Shown piece after piece: positions 1-7,810 of a stretch of DNA of 12,323 nt. The notes under the pieces were generated by a model, which worked only from the letters and a program-made list of their open reading frames with translations, was not told the DNA's origin and did not search any database. The position numbers were made by a program, and so were the translations under genes. How positions within the stretch are numbered: position 1 is the stretch's first letter; every line of letters starts with the position of its first letter. This stretch comes from Gammaproteobacteria bacterium RIFCSPHIGHO2_12_FULL_37_14 (GTDB lineage Bacteria > Pseudomonadota > Gammaproteobacteria > DSM-16500), in NCBI GenBank assembly GCA_001801485.1, contig MGXV01000092.1:2305-14627 (forward strand). Reading direction: 5' to 3'.

Positions 1-339
1 TGCACCCTCCCCAATAGTAACCTCATTGGCAACGTAAGATGTTAGGTGCTTTAGTGTGTGAAAGCAAAACCCAAGCTTTTTATAGCGATCGAATTGTTTT
101 GCTCGAGCGAATGGGGTCTCTATGGATCCAATACCGTTTACCAATAGAGTTTTTTTTGGATGCAATTTTGAAAGGATGTTTTCATGATAAATTGGAAAAT
201 TTAATAAGTTACTACCCACCAATTGATCATTCACCTCAAGAAAACCAGCCACCAGGATGGTTGGATCTTGTATTAGTGATTCTAAAAGTACTTTTGCGTG
301 ACCACCTGCACCCAGAATATAAGTGACAATCTCACCCAT
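1..339 (-). CDS. neuD: NeuD/PglD/LegH-type sugar acyltransferase, N-terminal part (3' end outside window)
   Basis: This reading frame is open from an ATG at 339 to the window edge, giving 113 residues. The N-terminus has the ILGAGGHAKVL motif (about residues 8-18) of the small Rossmann-like nucleotide-sugar-binding domain in NeuD/PglD acetyltransferases. The part seen ends at EVTIGEGA, where the left-handed beta-helix hexapeptide repeats (the acetyl-CoA-binding part) normally begin. The ATG overlaps the end of neuB by 8 bases (332-339) and has no clear ribosome binding site, so translation is probably coupled to neuB. In sialic acid loci NeuD O-acetylates the sugar. With legB and legC nearby, this one is more likely the LegH-type N-acetyltransferase that acetylates the 4-amino sugar made by LegC. 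Family assignment is firm; the exact acceptor is inferred. Confidence 0.8.
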   Translation of the reverse strand, partial: MGEIVTYILGAGGHAKVLLESLIQDPTILVAGFLEVNDQLVGSNLLNFPIYHENILSKLHPKKTLLVNGIGSIETPFARAKQFDRYKKLGFCFHTLKHLTSYVANEVTIGEGA

Positions 340-1408
340 CAATCAGTTCACCCATTTTGTATTCCTTTGTCGCTTTTTGTCCGATATACTGCCAATAATA
401 CATAGCTGATATTCCCGTTCCTGGACGCAGAGTATCTATATTATTTTCGGCAAATAACTCACCACGTTTAATCGTTTGCGTCGCAACCAAACTTTTTCTA
501 GCAATATTTTTGGTATCTAATTCTTCTGCTTGTATTACCTTAGTAGAATTGCCCATCGCTCGCTCAACTGCTCTTATACTCTCTACCATATCTTTTAGCT
601 CATTGGGCTCTAATGATGCTTGATGATCAGGCCCAGGCAACGATTTATCTAATGTGAAATGTTTTTCGATAACTGTGGCACCACGCGCAACTGCTGCAAT
701 GGGTACCACAATGCCTTGAGTATGATCAGAATACCCCACTGATAAGGAAAATGCTGATCTTAATGTGTCCATTGCGCGTAAGTTAACACTATAAAACGGC
801 GCAGGATATGTGGAAGTGCAATGCAATAAGATCACTTTTTTGCGCAGTGCTTGCTGCCCTTCTGGAGAGCAATATGCCTGTAGCAAAGCATGGGATGTTG
901 GCTGGTTATCTGAGTGATTTATATATCCAAAGGCTAGGACAGATAACGCATTTTCAATATCTGCTAATGTAGACATGCCAGTAGACAAAATAACGGACAC
1001 ATGCGATCGTGCAATGTGCAGCAGTAATGGTCCTGTTGTAATTTCGCCAGAGGGTATTTTAATACGAGTTAACTTAAGATCATCTAATAAAAAAGATGCG
1101 CTGTCCAAATCGAAGGGGCTTGACAAAAATTCAATATTTTTTTCTTCGCAATACGCTCTTAATGTTGAGTGATCTTTTTTTGATAAAGCCAATTTTTTTA
1201 ACATGTCTAACTGAGATTCATTGCAATCTGTCTTGGTTTTTTGATAAGCAGCCTTTGAAGCACTGGCTGATGCCAATTTTACAGGCGAAAATATTTGAAA
1301 CTTGACTGCGTCGGCCCCTGAAGAAACTGCAACATCAATTAACTGAAATGCTAGCTTTAGGTTACCATTATGATTGACACCCGCTTCAGCAATGATGTAT
1401 GTGTTCAT
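332..1408 (-). CDS. neuB: N-acetylneuraminate/legionaminic acid synthase (NeuB/LegI)
   Basis: This enzyme condenses phosphoenolpyruvate with a 2-acetamido hexose (ManNAc or 2,4-diacetamido-2,4,6-trideoxymannose) to give a nine-carbon nonulosonic acid. The 358-residue protein opens with IIAEAGVNHNGN, the start of the NeuB TIM barrel. It has IPSGEITTGPL (about 118-128), ILSTGMSTL (140-148), LLHCTSTYPAP (194-204), and GYSDHT and EKHFT, whose histidines H229 and H250 fall where the family binds its metal. The C-terminus (about 303-355) is an antifreeze-like SAF domain. The start is the ATG at 1408, directly before the conserved IIAEAG motif and with AAGG nine bases upstream; an in-frame ATG at 1447 would add 13 residues with no family match. 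It lies 43 bp after neuC and overlaps neuD. The legB/legC context favours LegI over true sialic acid synthase. Confidence 0.92.
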   Translation of the reverse strand: MNTYIIAEAGVNHNGNLKLAFQLIDVAVSSGADAVKFQIFSPVKLASASASKAAYQKTKTDCNESQLDMLKKLALSKKDHSTLRAYCEEKNIEFLSSPFDLDSASFLLDDLKLTRIKIPSGEITTGPLLLHIARSHVSVILSTGMSTLADIENALSVLAFGYINHSDNQPTSHALLQAYCSPEGQQALRKKVILLHCTSTYPAPFYSVNLRAMDTLRSAFSLSVGYSDHTQGIVVPIAAVARGATVIEKHFTLDKSLPGPDHQASLEPNELKDMVESIRAVERAMGNSTKVIQAEELDTKNIARKSLVATQTIKRGELFAENNIDTLRPGTGISAMYYWQYIGQKATKEYKMGELIDG

Positions 1409-1451
1409 TATCTTGAGCCTTAATATCAAAAAATCATATACAGCCAAACAT

Positions 1452-2642
1452 TCAGTAAGAATTACTGTTAAAAAATACTTTTCTTGATAGGTGTTGTAAG
1501 TTTGTATTTTTTAAAATATTGAAAATATTTTCTGATGCATTATCTGCATCATACGGAGAAACGCACTGTTGAACAACACCTTTAAATTTGCCAGATAATG
1601 CTTTTTTAATCGCACAATAAATTGCATCTTCTGAAATGACACAATCAATGACAGAATCAGCGCGTAATCTGCCCTCCTGTCTGCAGCCAATATTGACAGT
1701 CGGTATTTTCAAACTGGGGGCTTCAATAATACCACTCGATGAATTACCAATGATGACGCTTGCTAATTTCATCACGCTTAAGTAATTCAAATCACCTAAA
1801 TTATCAAAGATGTGTATACGCCCCTTATGATTCTTTGCGTATGCATCAATATATTGATTGATTTTTCTACCCGCTTCATCTGCATTGGATTTTGTGACTA
1901 TGATAGTGGCATCTTTAAATCTTTCTATTGCCGAAAAAAGACTATCACATTGACATTCAACATTTTCTTTAACCGCTGTTTCTGGATGAAAAGTCACTAA
2001 AAACAAGGGTTTTTTCAATAGGAACCCCAAGGTATTTTCCAACTCTTGCTGGCTTAGCAATGGCAGCCTTTTTAAACGCTCTATGCCGGGAGCGCCAACA
2101 TTAAATACATTTTCTGGCCGTTCACCAAGCTGAATAACTCGTTCTCTATATGCTTTTGCTGCCGTAAAATGCAAATGTGACATTTTTGTAATGCTATGCC
2201 GAATACTGTCATCAAGCGCTCCAGCAGATAGTTCGCCACCATGAATATGTGAAATAGGTATTTTCAATAGCATTGCCGCCGTCGCTGCTGCTAACATTTC
2301 AAATCGATCACCTAACACAACTATCATATCTGGCTGTAATCGATCAAATGCATCAGCAAAACCAATTACTCCCAAGCCAACCGATTTCGCAATTCCAACC
2401 GCCGTATCACTGGAAAGCAACATTTCAACTTTTGCATCGATCTTGAAACCATCTGACTCTATATGACGGTAAGTTAGTCCAAACTCAGGGGACAAGTGCA
2501 TACCAGTGACTACAAGCTGCAAAAGCAATTGATCACTTTGCTTTATGATCAACAATAATTCACGCAGCAAACCGTATTCAGCACGCGTCCCCGTGATCAC
2601 TGCGATCCTGCGTTTTGCGCTATCCATCATTTGGTGGGTCAT
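1452..2642 (-). CDS. neuC: UDP-N-acetylglucosamine 2-epimerase, hydrolysing (NeuC/LegG)
   Basis: The enzyme inverts C2 of a UDP-2-acetamido sugar and releases UDP, giving free ManNAc (NeuC) or 2,4-diacetamido-2,4,6-trideoxymannose (LegG), the NeuB substrate. The 396-residue protein has the GT-B fold signatures of the family: ITGTRAEYGLL (17-26), VVLGDRFEML (108-117), IHGGELSAGALDD (133-145), FHPET (219-223), KSNADEAG (251-258) and IIGNSSSGIIEAPS (297-310). NIGCRQEGR (318-326) follows; from memory the family usually has an acidic residue where C320 sits, an oddity not checked by alignment. The start is the ATG at 2642, preceded by AAGGA at good spacing. It is the first gene of the leftward group neuC-neuB-neuD. 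With LegB/LegC in the window, the LegG activity is more likely than NeuC. Confidence 0.92.
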   Translation of the reverse strand: MTHQMMDSAKRRIAVITGTRAEYGLLRELLLIIKQSDQLLLQLVVTGMHLSPEFGLTYRHIESDGFKIDAKVEMLLSSDTAVGIAKSVGLGVIGFADAFDRLQPDMIVVLGDRFEMLAAATAAMLLKIPISHIHGGELSAGALDDSIRHSITKMSHLHFTAAKAYRERVIQLGERPENVFNVGAPGIERLKRLPLLSQQELENTLGFLLKKPLFLVTFHPETAVKENVECQCDSLFSAIERFKDATIIVTKSNADEAGRKINQYIDAYAKNHKGRIHIFDNLGDLNYLSVMKLASVIIGNSSSGIIEAPSLKIPTVNIGCRQEGRLRADSVIDCVISEDAIYCAIKKALSGKFKGVVQQCVSPYDADNASENIFNILKNTNLQHLSRKVFFNSNSY

Positions 2643-2704
2643 GAAGTTCCTTTTAAATCATCAAGTTGATTTCCATGTCTTAGTAATCCTGTTACTCTAC
2701 TAAC

Positions 2705-2732
2705 GTGGATTCTCAACGAATCACTCTTTTTT
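2705..2732 (+). terminator. Weak hairpin plus T6 run in the neuC/methyltransferase gap
   Basis: GTGGATTC (2705-2712) and GAATCAC (2718-2724) pair with one bulged G around a 5-base loop, and TCTTTTTT follows at 2725-2732. The arrangement resembles a rho-independent terminator or attenuator reading rightwards, ahead of the methyltransferase gene. The stem is short and AT-rich, so it may be chance. The rest of the 102-bp gap (2643-2744) shows no convincing promoter on the plus strand. On the minus strand a weak TTGCTA/GAGAAT pair with 17-bp spacing (2709-2737) is possible for neuC. Confidence 0.25.
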
Positions 2733-2744
2733 AGCAACCCAAAA

Positions 2745-3482
2745 ATGAAGGATATGATGAATAGAGATAAAGATGATATGGATATGAATCTTAAAGATTT
2801 AATTGACTTAGGCATAATAGACCCTCCTTATCGAAATAAAATTGCATCAACTATATTAAAAGCAATACATGTTTTATTTTGCCCTCAAAAAATTTCTTTG
2901 TGGCTAAAAACATTCTTTTTAGATATAAAATATGGACCCTATTTAGGTAAGAGATCTTCTAACGGAAATTTTGAACGTGGGTGGTGGGGAAGCATAAATT
3001 CAAATTATGATGCTCTGGCTGCAATGTTTTCTAAGATAACGATAAGATCAAATGATGTTTTAGTAGATATTGGGTGTGGAAAGGGGCGAGTTTTTAACTT
3101 CTTTTTAAACTGCGGTTTTAAAAATAAACTCATCGGTGTAGAGGTTGATCCGGTTATTGCAAAAATTACCAAGCAACGTTTACATAAATATCGTCAAATT
3201 GAAATTGTTACCGGCGCTATTGAGAACGAGGGTGTGTTTCCAATTGAAGGAACTATTTTTTATCTTTTTAATCCATTTTCAGAAGCGATAGTAAAGAGTT
3301 TTTCTGATCAGCTTGCAAAAAAAGTTAAAGATGGACTATTTAAAGTGTCCGATCGACCTTTGATTGTTTATTATTACTGTTATTATTTAAATGTATTTGA
3401 AGAAAATCCAATTTGGAATGTTAAAAGATTAGATACGCAATTTGATTCGGCGATTATTTATCCTCGCGTAATCGCCACATGA
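2745..3482 (+). CDS. Class I SAM-dependent methyltransferase
   Basis: The 245-residue protein carries the SAM-binding core of class I methyltransferases: motif I VDIGCGKGR (107-115), an acidic residue ending the second strand in GVEVDP (E133), and a motif IV-like FYLFNPF (172-178). The N-terminal 100 residues include an amphipathic, Trp-rich part with no recognised domain and no clear signal peptide. The substrate is unknown; the neighbours suggest a sugar or glycan. The start is uncertain: in-frame ATGs lie at 2745, 2754, 2757, 2778 and 2784, and an AAGGA at 2748-2752 sits four bases before the one at 2757. The gene ends in a 4-base ATGA overlap with the glycosyltransferase, so the two are probably co-translated. 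It is strikingly AT-rich: six sampled 60-base lines average about 29% GC, against about 44% for three lines of legB, which hints at separate acquisition. Confidence 0.8.
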   Translation: MKDMMNRDKDDMDMNLKDLIDLGIIDPPYRNKIASTILKAIHVLFCPQKISLWLKTFFLDIKYGPYLGKRSSNGNFERGWWGSINSNYDALAAMFSKITIRSNDVLVDIGCGKGRVFNFFLNCGFKNKLIGVEVDPVIAKITKQRLHKYRQIEIVTGAIENEGVFPIEGTIFYLFNPFSEAIVKSFSDQLAKKVKDGLFKVSDRPLIVYYYCYYLNVFEENPIWNVKRLDTQFDSAIIYPRVIAT

Positions 3483-4594
3483 ATAATCAGAAAAAAATTT
3501 TGATGCTTTTTATAGAGCCGACACCCTATTTATTAAATTTAATTAATATTTTAGAAAAAGAATGTCCTTATCATATTGATGTTGTTTTTATTAAAAGTAA
3601 CTTTACGCAACAATGGCGTCTACAAAGCAAGCATTGTGTACTTGATAAACAATCGCGCCAATTTTCTTATTTATTTCGACAATTCTTTTTTAAAAAGAAA
3701 TATGATCTGATTTTTTTGGCAGGCTGGTCCCAGCCAACTACATTATTTTTTATGTTCTGTGCAAAACTGCATCGTATCCCTATAGTGGTAGATTCCGATA
3801 CGAACTTCGTACCACATACTTCTTATTACAAGCGCATTATCAAAAGAATTATCTACCCTCTTTTATTCAAGCTACCCAATCATTTTTTACCAGGTGGCAC
3901 ACGTCAATCAAAATATCTTGAACACTATTCTGTTCCGAAACATAAAATCACCATCGAAAAAATGACTGTTGATATTGTAGGTCAGCAACAATATTATCAC
4001 CAATTACCTAGTCATTTTCGAACAATGAAAAGAAGCAAATTGGGTCTTACCAATAAAGATTTTGTTTTTCTGTTTATTGGGCGTCTGATTGAACGAAAAG
4101 GCGTGCTTGATTTAATTGATTCCTTCTCTGAAATAAAACATGTAAATGCAAAATGCATTATCGCCGGAGATGGCCCATTACAGTCAACTGTAGAGGCTGC
4201 AGCGAAAAACAACCCAAATATAATTTATGCTGGATGGATGGAAAACCAAGCACTTCTTGATCTGTATTACTTAAGCGATGTTTTTGTTTTACCCGCTCAC
4301 TGGGAACCATGGGGCCTAGTGATTAATGAGGCATTAGCTGCCGGAAAACCAGTGATTGTTTCTGATCAAGTTGGGTGTATTGATGATTTGGTGATACCAT
4401 CTGAAACAGGAAAAATTTTTCCTGCGCTAGATGCGCACGCGCTCACACAATGTATGACCGACTTTCTCATTAACCCTAAACAATGTGAATCCTATTCTAA
4501 AAATGCCCATGCCCTGATTAGTCAGTGGACATTACAGGACCAAGCGAAACAAATGTGTGAAGTTTGGCAGAGACTTATTCAATCAGCCACATAG
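3479..4594 (+). CDS. Glycosyltransferase family 4 (GT-B fold)
   Basis: A 371-residue cytoplasmic or membrane-associated glycosyltransferase of the GT4 type. The C-terminal donor domain has FLFIGRLIERKGVLDLI (197-213), CIIAGDGP (226-233) and the EX7E motif as E276-PWGLVIN-E284 followed by ALAAGKPVI, all typical of retaining GT4 enzymes. The N-terminal half (about 1-185) is the more variable acceptor domain, with IFLAGW (78-83) and PIVVDSDTNF (101-110). There is no signal peptide or transmembrane segment. Donor and acceptor cannot be read from the sequence; a GDP-colitose donor from the genes downstream is an attractive but untested idea. It begins inside the end of the methyltransferase (ATGA overlap) with no clear ribosome binding site of its own, and is followed by a 64-bp gap. 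Confidence 0.88.
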   Translation: MNNQKKILMLFIEPTPYLLNLINILEKECPYHIDVVFIKSNFTQQWRLQSKHCVLDKQSRQFSYLFRQFFFKKKYDLIFLAGWSQPTTLFFMFCAKLHRIPIVVDSDTNFVPHTSYYKRIIKRIIYPLLFKLPNHFLPGGTRQSKYLEHYSVPKHKITIEKMTVDIVGQQQYYHQLPSHFRTMKRSKLGLTNKDFVFLFIGRLIERKGVLDLIDSFSEIKHVNAKCIIAGDGPLQSTVEAAAKNNPNIIYAGWMENQALLDLYYLSDVFVLPAHWEPWGLVINEALAAGKPVIVSDQVGCIDDLVIPSETGKIFPALDAHALTQCMTDFLINPKQCESYSKNAHALISQWTLQDQAKQMCEVWQRLIQSAT

Positions 4595-4634
4595 TACTGC
4601 CGAATTATTTTTGATACTATCCTGTTTTACATAA

Positions 4635-4655
4635 ATTTCTTAAGGGTGAAGAAAT
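4635..4655 (+). promoter_or_regulatory. Hairpin with Shine-Dalgarno-like loop before colD
   Basis: ATTTCTT (4635-4641) and AAGAAAT (4649-4655) are perfect 7-bp inverted arms. They enclose AAGGGTG (4642-4648), which resembles a Shine-Dalgarno sequence and ends 10 bases before the colD ATG at 4659. A second candidate, GAAG, lies closer at 4648-4651 and would be half buried in the stem. If the hairpin forms in mRNA it could modulate initiation on colD, the only gene of the plus-strand group not overlapping its predecessor. The stem is AT-rich and weak. Confidence 0.3.
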
Positions 4656-4658
4656 ATA

Positions 4659-5876
4659 ATGTCATCACAAGTTGCCACTCCATGTGCTGTTCCGCTAAAT
4701 GCTCCAACATTTAATGATGATGAGATCAATGCAGCAATCGCAGTCCTTCAATCAGGTCAAGTGACAATGTCAACCCGCTGCTTAGCGTTTGAGGAAAAAT
4801 TTTCAAAGTATATGCATATCTCGAACGCGGTTTTTGTAAATTCCGGCTCCAGCGCCAATCTGTTGGCGTTTTTTGGTTTAATTAATCCACAATGTCCCAT
4901 GATCAACAATAAACAACGCGTCACACCTGGTGATGAGGTGATTGTGCCAGCAGTGACATGGTCAACAACCATATGGCCTATCATTCAAGCAGGACTAGTA
5001 CCAGTATTCGTAGATTGCGATCCACATACCTTACAAATGCGTCCAGAGTCCGTTAAAAAAGCATTATCTTCTCGCACCAAAGTGGTTTGCCCTGTTCATG
5101 TGCTTGGCAATGGCGTCAATATGGATTTTATTTTAAATTTTTCCGATGAAAACAAGTTATGGGTTGTCGAAGATACTTGCGAATCTCTGGGTACACAATA
5201 CAATACACATTATTTGGGCACGCTCGGAGATATTGGAACGTATTCTTTCTTTTTTTCACATCATATCACGACTATTGAAGGTGGCATGATTGTTTCAAAC
5301 CACGAAGATCTAGCTGAGCTCTTTCGCTGCCAACGTGCGCACGGCTGGATACGGCAATTAAAAAACAAAACTGCGATAGAAAACAAATATCCGGATATTG
5401 ATTCTCGATTTTTATTTGTCAATACGGGATTTAATTTACGACCAACAGAAATCAATGCTGCATTTGGCTTATTGCAATTAGACAAATTAAAAATTTTCAA
5501 TCTAACGCGTGCTGATATTGCCAACACGTGGACACGTGCATTTACCAATGAAATCGAGAACCAATATTTTACACCAATGCAGATAACGCCAAATATTACG
5601 GCTACTTGGTTCGGTTACCCTATTTTATGTCGTGATCAATCATTGCGTATACAATTACAAAGTCACCTTGAAAACAATGGTATAGAAACAAGACCTATTA
5701 TTTGTGGAAATATAGCTCGACAGCCCGTATTTCAATCTATTACACATCGTATTCCAGATATCTTGAGCGGTGCAGACAAAATAATGAAGAATGGCTTGTT
5801 TTGGGGATCACATCCATTCATGACCAAAACGCAAATCAACCATGTTATTGAAGTCGTAAAGGGATTTTTTCAATGA
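4659..5876 (+). CDS. colD: GDP-4-keto-6-deoxy-D-mannose 3-dehydratase (ColD-like, PLP-dependent)
   Basis: A DegT/DnrJ/EryC1-fold PLP protein of 405 residues. Family landmarks are [11 protein letters not shown] (59-69), [13 protein letters not shown] (92-104), [10 protein letters not shown] (169-178) and [13 protein letters not shown] (258-270). The key feature is [14 protein letters not shown] (196-209): H201 occupies the position of the PLP-binding lysine in true aminotransferases. This replacement is characteristic of ColD and RfbH-type 3-dehydratases, which remove the C3 hydroxyl instead of transaminating. RAHGW (226-230) and the C-terminal RPIICGN (345-351) also recall ColD. With gmd directly downstream, the likely substrate is GDP-4-keto-6-deoxymannose and the product GDP-4-keto-3,6-dideoxymannose. 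It is about 15-20 residues longer than E. coli ColD as I recall it, mostly around residues 73-90 and at the N-terminus. It overlaps gmd by ATGA. A perosamine synthase is unlikely because the lysine is absent. Confidence 0.85.
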   Translation: MSSQVATPCAVPLNAPTFNDDEINAAIAVLQSGQVTMSTRCLAFEEKFSKYMHISNAVFVNSGSSANLLAFFGLINPQCPMINNKQRVTPGDEVIVPAVTWSTTIWPIIQAGLVPVFVDCDPHTLQMRPESVKKALSSRTKVVCPVHVLGNGVNMDFILNFSDENKLWVVEDTCESLGTQYNTHYLGTLGDIGTYSFFFSHHITTIEGGMIVSNHEDLAELFRCQRAHGWIRQLKNKTAIENKYPDIDSRFLFVNTGFNLRPTEINAAFGLLQLDKLKIFNLTRADIANTWTRAFTNEIENQYFTPMQITPNITATWFGYPILCRDQSLRIQLQSHLENNGIETRPIICGNIARQPVFQSITHRIPDILSGADKIMKNGLFWGSHPFMTKTQINHVIEVVKGFFQ

Positions 5877-6889
5877 AAAAAGCGCTTATTATTGGAATTA
5901 CAGGACAAGACGGATCTTACCTGGCAGAATTGTTGTTAGAAAATGGATACGAAGTTCATGGCATTGTTCGCCGCTCTTCCTCTTTTAACACGGAAAGAAT
6001 TGATCATATTTTTCAAGATTTGCACGAAGAAGACACACAACTTAAATTGCATTTTGGTGACTTGGCTGATGCGAATAGCCTTGAAAAATTAATTGATATG
6101 ATTCAACCAAGTGAAGTTTATAACCTAGGAGCTCAAAGCCACGTGCGAGTCTCCTACGATTTACCAAACTACACAGCGGATATTGTTGCGAACGGTACAA
6201 TACGCGTATTAGAAGCCATTAAAAATGTGGGCGCTATTCACCATATTCGTTATTACCAAGCATCCAGTTCAGAAATGTTTGGAAAGGTTCAAGAAACACC
6301 GCAAACTGAGCGAACCCCTTTTTATCCTCGCAGCCCCTATGCTTGTGCGAAAGTTTTTTCTTACTGGATTACAGTCAACTATCGAGAATCCTATGGATTA
6401 CATGCGTCAAATGGCATTTTATTTAATCATGAAAGCCCACGTCGTGGTGAAACTTTTGTCACCAGAAAAATAACGATGGGATTGGCCCAAATACTTGCAG
6501 GAAAGAAGAAAAAATTATTTTTGGGTAATTTAGATGCAAAACGCGACTGGGGATATGCTAAAGACTACGTTGAAGCGATGTGGCTGATGCTTCAGCAACC
6601 TTCAAGTGATGACTATGTCATTGCCACTGGAAAAACGTGGTCAGTGCGTGAGTTTTTAGATCGTGCTTTTCAGTTGGGTGGACTAGATTGGCAGAAATAT
6701 GTGGAAATTGATCACAGATACTTCCGACCCGCTGAAGTGGATTTATTGCTTGGAGACGCATCAAAAGCCAACAAACAATTGGGTTGGCGAGCAACAACCA
6801 ATTTTGATACCCTCGTAAAAATTATGGTCGAAGCTGATCTTAAGAAACAAGGCTTAACCATTCAAACAGCAAGTGCAGCAGTCGCATGA
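5873..6889 (+). CDS. gmd: GDP-mannose 4,6-dehydratase
   Basis: Converts GDP-D-mannose to GDP-4-keto-6-deoxy-D-mannose with bound NADP. The 338-residue protein is a full-length extended short-chain dehydrogenase/reductase. It has the dinucleotide motif G8-ITG-QD-G14, [14 protein letters not shown] (30-43) which is diagnostic for Gmd, [12 protein letters not shown] (83-94), SSSEMFG (131-137) with catalytic Ser/Glu, and Y156-ACA-K160. [17 protein letters not shown] follows in the substrate domain. The start at 5873 overlaps the colD stop and has AAGGGA eight bases upstream. The position between colD and a fucose-synthase-like gene indicates that its product feeds colitose or fucose synthesis. 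GDP-mannose supply genes (manB/manC) are not in the window. Assignment is very secure. Confidence 0.96.
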   Translation: MKKALIIGITGQDGSYLAELLLENGYEVHGIVRRSSSFNTERIDHIFQDLHEEDTQLKLHFGDLADANSLEKLIDMIQPSEVYNLGAQSHVRVSYDLPNYTADIVANGTIRVLEAIKNVGAIHHIRYYQASSSEMFGKVQETPQTERTPFYPRSPYACAKVFSYWITVNYRESYGLHASNGILFNHESPRRGETFVTRKITMGLAQILAGKKKKLFLGNLDAKRDWGYAKDYVEAMWLMLQQPSSDDYVIATGKTWSVREFLDRAFQLGGLDWQKYVEIDHRYFRPAEVDLLLGDASKANKQLGWRATTNFDTLVKIMVEADLKKQGLTIQTASAAVA

Positions 6890-7809
6890 AAATACTGATC
6901 ACAGGTTCAACTGGAATGGTTGGGCGCAATTTAATTAATGCTTTCTCTGAAAGCCCACATGAACTTCTTACACCAAGTCGTCATGTGCTCAACCTTTTTG
7001 ATTCTGTTGCCATTAGAAAATATCTCGATAAAACACAACCAGATTTTATTATTCACTGCGCTGGGAAAGTAGGTGGCATCCAAGCAAACTGTGAGGATCC
7101 TCTTGGTTTTTATATTGAAAATCTCGATATTAATCGCAATATCATTTTTTCTGCTTATCAAGTTGGAATTCCAAACTTTATAAATTTAGGCAGCTCATGC
7201 ATGTATCCACGCGATGCTCAAAACCCACTAAAAGAAGTGCAACTATTCTCTGGAAAACTTGAGCCAACTAATGAGGGTTATGCCATCGCAAAATTATCAG
7301 CACAACGATTCTGTCATTATATTTCAGAAGCAAATACACATTTGAAATACAAAACGCTAATCCCTTGCAATCTTTACGGGCCCTATGACAAATTTGATTT
7401 AAAACGCGCGCATTTAATACCCGCCATCATTCATAAAATGGACATCGCAAAAAAAACAAATGAAAAAAATATTACCATTTGGGGGAATGGAAAATGTCGT
7501 CGCGAATTTATGTATGTGGGTAATTTGGCGGACTTTATCATTAAAAAAATTGCTTGTTTTGATCGCTGGCCAGACACGATGAATGTTGGTGTTGGTAAGG
7601 ATCACACTATTTTTGACTATTACAACATTGCTAAATCAGTACTCAATTTTACTGGGGATTTCAAATACGATCTTGAAAAACCGGTTGGTATGAATCAAAA
7701 ATTACTTGCTGTTACAGCACAAGAAAATTTGGGATGGTCTCCAAGCACTTCGCTTGACCAAGGTATTGAATTAACATATCAATACTTTTTAAAAAATGTT
7801 TGTATATGA
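6886..7809 (+). CDS. fcl: GDP-L-fucose synthase family 5-epimerase/4-reductase, probably GDP-colitose synthase ColC
   Basis: A 307-residue SDR enzyme related to GDP-L-fucose synthase. It shows the NADP motif ITGSTGMVG (5-13), [10 protein letters not shown] (59-68), GSSCMYP (102-108), [12 protein letters not shown] (125-136) and [11 protein letters not shown] (162-172). Residues matching the known Fcl catalytic set are present: S103/S104, C105, Y132, K136 and H176, so both the C3/C5 epimerase acid-base pair and the reductase triad look intact. In an operon with ColD, the expected reaction is C5 epimerisation and C4 reduction of GDP-4-keto-3,6-dideoxymannose to GDP-L-colitose (ColC). Without ColD it would make GDP-L-fucose from the Gmd product, and it may do both. 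It starts within the gmd stop (ATGA overlap) and ends one base from the oppositely oriented legC. Confidence 0.88.
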   Translation: MKILITGSTGMVGRNLINAFSESPHELLTPSRHVLNLFDSVAIRKYLDKTQPDFIIHCAGKVGGIQANCEDPLGFYIENLDINRNIIFSAYQVGIPNFINLGSSCMYPRDAQNPLKEVQLFSGKLEPTNEGYAIAKLSAQRFCHYISEANTHLKYKTLIPCNLYGPYDKFDLKRAHLIPAIIHKMDIAKKTNEKNITIWGNGKCRREFMYVGNLADFIIKKIACFDRWPDTMNVGVGKDHTIFDYYNIAKSVLNFTGDFKYDLEKPVGMNQKLLAVTAQENLGWSPSTSLDQGIELTYQYFLKNVCI

Positions 7810-7810
7810 T

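Noticed and set aside
39..326. 95-codon plus-strand open frame
   Set aside because: It lies opposite the neuD-type gene, whose motifs (GAGGHAKVL) are clear on the minus strand; the plus-strand product has no recognisable feature.
1409..1447. Upstream start of neuB at 1447
   Set aside because: The extra 13 residues precede the conserved family start, and the ATG at 1408 has a usable ribosome binding site.
1453..1467. Perfect 6-bp inverted repeat CAGTAA-GAA-TTACTG at the neuC end
   Set aside because: It is short and AT-rich with no T-run following in the direction of transcription; neuB continues 43 bp later, so termination is not expected.
4611..4637. Possible promoter TTGATA/TAAATT before colD
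   Set aside because: The spacing is only 15 bp and the -10 is poor; colD can be expressed by read-through from the glycosyltransferase.
4659..5876. Perosamine or other GDP-sugar aminotransferase
   Set aside because: The PLP lysine is replaced by histidine (H201), which argues against transamination.
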